Shown here in pieces: positions 59,131 through 64,000 of a DNA stretch of 64,000 bases (the first letter of the stretch is position 1; the number at the start of each line of letters is the position of its first letter). Source of the stretch: Cohnella rhizoplanae (lineage in GTDB: Bacteria > Bacillota > Bacilli > Paenibacillales > Paenibacillaceae); assembly GCF_948329515.1 (NCBI RefSeq), contig NZ_CAOJCN010000003.1, positions 372,001-436,000 of the forward strand. Reading direction: 5' to 3'. Position numbers and translations under genes: made by a program. The notes beneath the pieces are model-generated. The model saw only the letters and a program-made list of their open reading frames with translations, was not told where the DNA came from and did not search any database.

Positions 59131-60564
59131 ATGGCGATCTGGAGAACCGTAGTCGGCAAGCTGTGGCTGACGATCATTCTGCTCGTCGGCGTCGTCATTT
59201 CCACCGTAGGCCTGTTCCTGCTCAAAATCGTCGACGTGACGGTCAGCGCGGACTCGCTGGCGGAGATCAAGCATTTATTTATCTACTCGGGCGCCGTAGG
59301 CTTTTTGCTTACGACGTTCTTCGCTTTTTTCCTGCTGACGAAGATTACGCAGCCGCTGCGCGAGATGAAGCAGGCCGCCAACCGGGTTGCGCAGGGGGAG
59401 TACTCGACGCGCCTGGTCGTACGCTCCTGGGACGAGATCGGGGAGCTGGCGGGCAGCTTTAATCAGATGGCCTCCGAGCTCAACACGCTGATCCGCGACA
59501 TTCAGCACGAGCGAGATCAGCTCGACGGCGTACTGCGAAGCATGAGCGACGCGGTCCTGCTGTTCGACGCCAACGGCAGGGTCAAGCTGACGAATCCGGA
59601 GGGACAGCATCTGCTCGAGGTATGGCGCGGCCTGAAGTGGGAGGACGAGGGCGAAGCGGACGAACGGGTGACCGTGCCGGATCCGCTGCGCGATATCTAC
59701 GATACGTTGATCGCCAAGGGCACGACGCATACCGGCAAGATCCATGTGCAGAGCGGCGTATGGTCGGTCGTCATGACGCCGGTCGCCTCTGGCGAGTACG
59801 GCGCGGGGGCGGGCGCCGTCGCCGTGCTGCGCGACGTGACCGAGGAGTTCCGGGTAGATAAGATGCGCAAGGACTTCGTCGCCAACGTCTCGCACGAGAT
59901 CCGTACGCCTGTCGCCATGGTACAGGGCTATAGCGAGGCGCTGCTCGATGACATCGCCCAGACGCCCGAGGAGCGCCGCGAGCTGGTGCAGGTCATTCAT
60001 GACGAGTCGCTGCGCATGGGGCGGCTCGTGAAGGATCTGCTCGATCTCGCGCGGCTAGAGGCGGGCTACCTGGACATGACAATGCAGGAGGTCGACGTGA
60101 ACGCGCTGCTGCAGCGCGTTCACCGCAAATTCTCGGCACTGGCGAAGGAGCGCGGCATCGAGCTGGTCCGTTCGGGCGACGACGCCGGGCTGGTGCTGCG
60201 CCGCGCCGATCCCGACCGGCTGGAACAGGTGCTTACCAATCTCATGGACAACGCGCTGCGGCATACGGCCTCCGGCGCGGCGATCGCGCTCAGCGCCTGC
60301 ACCCGAGTAGGCGACAAAGGCGCCAGGCAGATCGAGATCGCCGTCAAGGACGAGGGAGAGGGCATTCCTGCCGAGGATCTGCCCTACATTTTCGAGCGCT
60401 TCTATAAGGCGGACAAGGCGCGCAAGCGCGACTCCAAGGTCGGCACGGGGCTCGGGCTGGCAATCGTGCGCAACCTGGTGGAGGCGCATGGGGGCACGAT
60501 TCGGGTGACGAGCGCGATCGGCGAAGGCACCGAATTCAAGCTGGTGCTGCCTGCGGGAGATTAA
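59131..60564 (+). CDS. resE: Sensor histidine kinase ResE
   Basis: 477 residues, shorter than B. subtilis ResE (close to 590). Two helices (about 10-30 and 48-67) enclose only some 18 outer residues, so the extracytoplasmic sensor domain is nearly missing. HAMP (about 68-120), a PAS domain (about 130-230), HisKA with VSHEIRTP (phospho-His about 253) and HATPase_c (NLMDNALRHT, DEGEGIP, GTGLGLAIV) follow. The redox signal is therefore probably sensed by PAS inside the cell. Starts 3 nt after resD. Confidence 0.95.
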   Translation: MAIWRTVVGKLWLTIILLVGVVISTVGLFLLKIVDVTVSADSLAEIKHLFIYSGAVGFLLTTFFAFFLLTKITQPLREMKQAANRVAQGEYSTRLVVRSWDEIGELAGSFNQMASELNTLIRDIQHERDQLDGVLRSMSDAVLLFDANGRVKLTNPEGQHLLEVWRGLKWEDEGEADERVTVPDPLRDIYDTLIAKGTTHTGKIHVQSGVWSVVMTPVASGEYGAGAGAVAVLRDVTEEFRVDKMRKDFVANVSHEIRTPVAMVQGYSEALLDDIAQTPEERRELVQVIHDESLRMGRLVKDLLDLARLEAGYLDMTMQEVDVNALLQRVHRKFSALAKERGIELVRSGDDAGLVLRRADPDRLEQVLTNLMDNALRHTASGAAIALSACTRVGDKGARQIEIAVKDEGEGIPAEDLPYIFERFYKADKARKRDSKVGTGLGLAIVRNLVEAHGGTIRVTSAIGEGTEFKLVLPAGD

Positions 60565-60613
60565 AAGGCGGAACGCTCGCCGGGTCATTACTTTTTGGTT
60601 CAAAATGCGAACA

Positions 60614-60654
60614 AAAAAAGACCGCCGCGGCTATATACCGCGGCGGTCTTTTCG
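60614..60654. terminator. Bidirectional terminator between resE and serA
   Basis: AAAAGACCGCCGCGG pairs perfectly with CCGCGGCGGTCTTTT around CTATATA; it serves both converging units. Confidence 0.95.
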
Positions 60655-60666
60655 ATGCTATCGGTA

Positions 60667-62259
60667 TTAAACGAGCTGAATTTCCTTGGCCGAATTGAGG
60701 TCGGGCAGCTCCTCGAGCTGCGTCAGCACGTCCTTTGGAACGGCCTTGTCGACGCCGAGCACCATGATCGCGGCGCCGCCGACGATCTTGCGGCCGACCT
60801 GCATCGTCGCGATGTTGACGTCATTGGTGCCGAGCAAGGTGCCGACGCGGCCGATAATGCCCGGTTTGTCGTGGTGCGAGATCAGCAGCAGATGGCCCTG
60901 CGACTCGACGTCGACCGGGTACTTGTCGATCTGCGTGATCCGCGGACCGAAGCCGTTGAGCAGCGCGCCGGAGGCGGAACGTTCTTCGCGGCCGGTCTTC
61001 AACGTGACGGTTACCAGGTTGGTGAAGCCCTTGGCCGCCTGGGACTTGGTGATGACGATGTTCACTTCGCGCATCTTGGCAAGGTGCATGGCGTTGACTG
61101 CGTTCACTTGGTCGGATCCCAAGTGGTGGGAGAGCACGCCCTGAACGACCTGGCGCGTCAGCGGATTCGTGTCCAGGTCGGCCAGCTCGCCGGCGTACGT
61201 GACGCTGATCTCCTTAACGGGTCCGTCCGTGATCTGCGCCGCGAAGCTGCCGAGCTTGCGGGCGAGCGTGAAGTACGGCTCGAGCTTCGCGAGCAGGTCG
61301 CCAGGTACAGGGGGCATGTTGACCGCGTTTTTGTACGGCTCGTTTCTCAAGATGTGCAGCAGCTGCTCCGATACGTCGATCGCGACGTTCTCCTGGGCTT
61401 CCACCGTAGAAGCGCCGAGGTGGGGGGTGACGATGACCTTGGGATGCTTCAGGAACGGATGGTCGGCAGCTGGCGGCTCTTCCTCGAACACGTCGAAGGC
61501 GGCCCCTGCGACGCGGCCCGCGTCGATGGCCTCGATCAGCGCCTGTTCGTCGATGATCCCGCCGCGGGCGCAGTTCACGATGCGAACGCCGGGCTTGATG
61601 ACTTCGAACTGAGCTCTACCGATCATGTGGCGCGTCTCCGGCGTGAGCGGCGTATGCACGGTGATGAAGTCGGCTCCGCGCACGACATCGTCGACGGTCG
61701 CCAGGGTGACGCCCAGCTTGTCCGCGCGTTCCTCGGTCAGGAACGGATCGTAGCCGAGCACCTTCATGCCGAACGCCTTGGCGCGCGCGGCGACCTCGCT
61801 GCCGATTCGACCCATGCCGAGCACGCCCAGCGTCTTGTTGCGCAGTTCGACGCCGACGAAGGACTTGCGGTCCCACTCGCCGCCGATCGTCTTGGCGTAG
61901 GCTTGCGGGATGTGGCGGGCGAGCGCCATCATCATCGCGAACGTATGCTCGCAGGTCGTGATGGTGTTGCCGTCCGGCGCGTTGATGACGACGATGCCGC
62001 GCTTCGTGGCGGCGTCCAGATCGATGTTGTCGACGCCGACCCCGGCGCGGCCGATGACTTTGAGCAGCTTGCCGGCGGTCATGATGCGCTCCGTGACGCG
62101 GGTCTGGCTGCGCACGAGCAAGGCGTCGTATTCGCCGATGATGGCCACCAGTTCATCTTCGGACAGGCCTGTTTTCTTATCGATGGATATATCGCTTGCC
62201 TCGACGAGGAGCGAGATGCCGAGATCGCTGATCGGATCCGATACCAACACTTTAAACAT
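60667..62259 (-). CDS. serA: D-3-phosphoglycerate dehydrogenase
   Basis: 530 residues, long form. Substrate and NAD domains (about 1-315; GMGRIGSEVA NAD motif, GARIVNCARGG-type Arg/Glu, HLGASTVEAQ with catalytic His), an intervening ASB domain (about 320-450) and a C-terminal ACT domain (about 453-528; 'HHDKPGIIGRVGTLLG'). First step of serine synthesis; the ACT domain suggests feedback by serine. ATG 62259 is preceded by AGGGGGA. It is read toward the resE end. Confidence 0.95.
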   Translation of the reverse strand: MFKVLVSDPISDLGISLLVEASDISIDKKTGLSEDELVAIIGEYDALLVRSQTRVTERIMTAGKLLKVIGRAGVGVDNIDLDAATKRGIVVINAPDGNTITTCEHTFAMMMALARHIPQAYAKTIGGEWDRKSFVGVELRNKTLGVLGMGRIGSEVAARAKAFGMKVLGYDPFLTEERADKLGVTLATVDDVVRGADFITVHTPLTPETRHMIGRAQFEVIKPGVRIVNCARGGIIDEQALIEAIDAGRVAGAAFDVFEEEPPAADHPFLKHPKVIVTPHLGASTVEAQENVAIDVSEQLLHILRNEPYKNAVNMPPVPGDLLAKLEPYFTLARKLGSFAAQITDGPVKEISVTYAGELADLDTNPLTRQVVQGVLSHHLGSDQVNAVNAMHLAKMREVNIVITKSQAAKGFTNLVTVTLKTGREERSASGALLNGFGPRITQIDKYPVDVESQGHLLLISHHDKPGIIGRVGTLLGTNDVNIATMQVGRKIVGGAAIMVLGVDKAVPKDVLTQLEELPDLNSAKEIQLV

Positions 62260-62294
62260 AGTAATCCCCCTGTACTACGAAGTGATGAATATAT

Positions 62295-62349
62295 AGAAAA
62301 CACCCTAAAACCCCCGCGGCCCTACCGGACCAACAGCGTTTTGAGGGTG
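62295..62349 (-). terminator. Terminator between the 62.4-63.4 kb gene and serA
   Basis: Read leftward: CACCCTCAAAAC (62349-62338) pairs with GTTTTAGGGTG (62311-62301), followed by TTTTCT. It probably ends the upstream leftward gene; it could also act as an attenuator in the serA leader. Confidence 0.7.
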
Positions 62350-62440
62350 ATCTCGTAAAAGCGGCGATTCTTATTGTAAAGCAACGCGACTTGAAAATGC
62401 AATGGAAAATGTGGAACAATCGTTGACCTCAAGCGTAATA

Positions 62441-63364
62441 TTACGTGCCGGACGAGAAAAAGGGCAGCAGCGGAACGAGCTCTTTGGCATAATATCTTGA
62501 TTTGAGCGACAGGTAATCGCCGCTTCGGATCGCGTCCGTGCCGGTCAGCATGTCGACGACGGAACGAATCGTCTTTTGCTTCATCCGGTTCGCCTGGCCG
62601 GATAGAATGAACTGATCGATCCTGGCGGCCAGGTCCTGCGGCAAGAAATCGTATTCGGCGCGATTCAGGAACATGTACTGGGCCGCCGCCGAATTTTTGA
62701 CCAGAAGCGGCAGCTTCGACCACTCGGCGTTCGTCAGGATGCCCGGAAGGTCGTACGAGTCCGGAAGGGACAAGTTTACGGTAGACCCCCACTTGAGCAT
62801 CGCCCCGTAGTACTGGTTCTGGGCGAGCAGGCCAAGGCGGACCGCTTCGGTGTAGTACGGGTTCTTCGATACGCGAGCGAGCGATTCCTCGGCCGAGCCT
62901 TCGTTAGCGGCTGCGGCGAGCTGTCCGAAGCTGCTCTCGTACAGCTTCAGGCTCTTGAGGTAATTGTTCTGCGCGTTCATCAAGTCCGGCGTCAGGCTGG
63001 ATACGGTCGTAACTTTGGATTCCTCGTACTTGGCGGCCGCGAGCTTAGCAAGTTCCTTGAGCGAGGAAGCGCGGTCGGCCGTGTCGTCGGACTGCCAGCG
63101 CGTACGGGTTGCCGACCATTCGCCCATCCATTCCCGATGCGGCTGAAATACGTTATGATAGAAGGACACGAGATCCTGCTGGGAATACGCATTCGGCGAA
63201 GCGACCGTCTTGGCCGTCTGGGCGGCGGCAGGCTTCGCGTACAACGCTTCCGTCCGCTGCGTGCCGACCTTGACCCCGCTGAAGAAGGCGGCGATCGCGA
63301 CGATCAGAAAAAATAAAAAGCCGAGCGCAAAGATCAAATCGGTTCTTGAGAGACGTTTTTCCAT
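62441..63364 (-). CDS. Membrane-anchored protein of unknown function
   Basis: 307 residues. A short basic cytoplasmic start (MEKRLSRTD), one helix (about 10-30, LIFALGFLFFLIVAIAAFFSG), an Ala-rich linker and a helical outer domain of about 250 residues without cysteines or known motifs. It contains 'AYSQQDLVSFYHNVFQPHREWM' and 'LTPDLMNAQNNYLKSLKLYESSFGQLAAAAN'. I do not recognise it. Placed before serA on the same strand and divergent from a CPBP protease gene. AGGAG precedes ATG. Confidence 0.75.
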   Translation of the reverse strand: MEKRLSRTDLIFALGFLFFLIVAIAAFFSGVKVGTQRTEALYAKPAAAQTAKTVASPNAYSQQDLVSFYHNVFQPHREWMGEWSATRTRWQSDDTADRASSLKELAKLAAAKYEESKVTTVSSLTPDLMNAQNNYLKSLKLYESSFGQLAAAANEGSAEESLARVSKNPYYTEAVRLGLLAQNQYYGAMLKWGSTVNLSLPDSYDLPGILTNAEWSKLPLLVKNSAAAQYMFLNRAEYDFLPQDLAARIDQFILSGQANRMKQKTIRSVVDMLTGTDAIRSGDYLSLKSRYYAKELVPLLPFFSSGT

Positions 63365-63458
63365 TTAGTACTCCTCGTAAAGATCGACATGGATAAATCA
63401 AGTATAAGGAAATGATTAGCATACGTACATAACAAAAATTTACATCAGACGAGGTAAC

Positions 63459-64000
63459 ATGCGTAAATTCGACATCAAAAACATAAAAATGCGAAAAGTG
63501 ACCGTGGACGAGCTCTCGGATAAAATGCTGCTCGTCAATTTATACGCCACCCAGGCGCTTACTATCATTATCGGATTGGTTTGGACGTTTTTTCAGGGGC
63601 AGAATTTATTGGAAATATTCCGTATGCCGACCTCGTTTTCGTTTCTGTACTGGGCAGCCGGACTCGCCGCTTTCGTCGTCGCTTTCGACATCGGCATCTC
63701 GAGATGGATTCCCGACGAGGCCAAGGACGACGGAGGCGTCAACGAACGGATATTCCGGCAGCGCCCGCTGTGGCACATCGCGTTGCTGTGCGCCGTCGTC
63801 GGCATATGCGAGGAATTGTTGTTCAGAGGCGCGATACAACATGCCATCGGTCCCTATTGGACGAGCATCCTTTTCGCCGCCATTCACGTCAGATATTTGA
63901 GACACTGGATTCCGACGGGACTGGTGTTCGGCATCAGCTACGCGCTGGGGTGGCTCCAGATTCACACGGGCACGATCTGGGCGCCGGTCGTTACGCACTT
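63459..64000 (+). CDS. CPBP-family intramembrane metalloprotease, 5' part
   Basis: The frame starts at ATG 63459 (GAGG upstream) and is still open at the window edge, so about 180 residues are visible. Four or more helices are predicted. The CPBP (ABI/Rce1) motifs EELLFRG (EExxxR, about 126-132) and FAAIHVRYL (FxxxH, about 145-153) are present. A soluble segment 'DEAKDDGGVNERIFRQRP' lies between helices 2 and 3. Role unknown; relatives in Gram-positives act in prenyl processing, bacteriocin self-immunity or signalling. Confidence 0.85.
   Translation, partial: MRKFDIKNIKMRKVTVDELSDKMLLVNLYATQALTIIIGLVWTFFQGQNLLEIFRMPTSFSFLYWAAGLAAFVVAFDIGISRWIPDEAKDDGGVNERIFRQRPLWHIALLCAVVGICEELLFRGAIQHAIGPYWTSILFAAIHVRYLRHWIPTGLVFGISYALGWLQIHTGTIWAPVVTH

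Noticed and set aside
60595-62358. 587-codon plus-strand frame opposite serA
   Set aside because: It lies entirely antisense to a clear serA gene, has no family features, and long shadow frames are expected at this GC content.
62260-62440. T-box leader before serA
   Set aside because: A GGGCCGCGGG stretch and a terminator hint at a T-box, but the AGGGTGGNACCGCG motif and a stem I/specifier region are missing and the gap is short.

Overview
The window is chromosomal DNA from a GC-rich, endospore-forming Gram-positive bacterium of the Paenibacillaceae, most like Cohnella or a high-GC Paenibacillus. This follows from gene order as much as from single genes. The runs nudF-endoQ-spoIIM-fur-yqzK-xerD-deoB-punA-pdp-dacF-spoIIAA-spoIIAB-sigF-spoVAA-spoVAB-spoVAF-lysA-ppiB and ribDEBAH-scpA-scpB-ytfI-ytfJ-dacB-spmA-spmB-rluB-resABCDE-serA are the Bacillus/Paenibacillus core order. 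Starts include ATG, GTG and TTG, most genes have strong purine-rich Shine-Dalgarno sequences, and many transcription units end in hairpin plus T-run terminators.

Layout. 1-6.5 kb: the end of a dihydrolipoamide dehydrogenase gene, an array of five 51/52-nt hairpin repeats, the branched-chain 2-oxoacid dehydrogenase genes bkdAA-bkdAB-bkdB, lipB (which supplies the lipoyl precursor), a tiny Prli42-like membrane protein and a PepT-like peptidase. 6.6-9.7 kb: a leftward unit padR / DHA2-type exporter / serine hydrolase with a palindromic operator inside the promoter. 9.9-15.8 kb: a LacI regulator, a sugar ABC importer without its own ATPase and a GH13 alpha-glucosidase. 15.9-23.3 kb: a cluster of solitary IS-end sequences, an ABC exporter with a NEW3-domain surface protein, a sigma/anti-sigma pair, and a divergent MFS transporter/WYL regulator pair.

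23.3-43.4 kb is the sporulation and housekeeping core: mciZ, nudF, endoQ, spoIIM, fur, an ohrR gene flanked by two glutathione peroxidase genes, a subtilisin-like protease, xerD, nucleoside catabolism genes, one IS1595-type insertion sequence, dacF, the spoIIA operon, a reduced spoVA operon and lysA. 43.5-48.2 kb: ppiB and a riboflavin operon behind an FMN riboswitch. 48.3-60.6 kb: scpAB (chromosome segregation), spore cortex and germination genes (ytfJ, dacB, spmAB), rluB, and the cytochrome c maturation and redox-sensing genes resABCDE. 60.6-64 kb: serA, an unrecognised membrane-anchored protein and the start of a CPBP-family intramembrane protease cut by the window edge.

Sporulation control can be read in the DNA. 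There is a sigma-H-like promoter before spoIIAA, sigma-E-like promoters before spoIIM and dacB (identical -35, same 14-nt spacer), and a sigma-G-like promoter before spoVAA. Points most worth a second look are the hairpin array in front of bkdAA, the scattered IS-end sequences that match the IS1595 element 19 kb away, punA apparently starting at ATC, a XerD lacking the usual catalytic lysine, two peroxidase genes sharing one OhrR operator region, and two very small genes (prli42-like and mciZ). I found no CRISPR array, prophage, tRNA or rRNA, and no wholly unprecedented multi-gene system.
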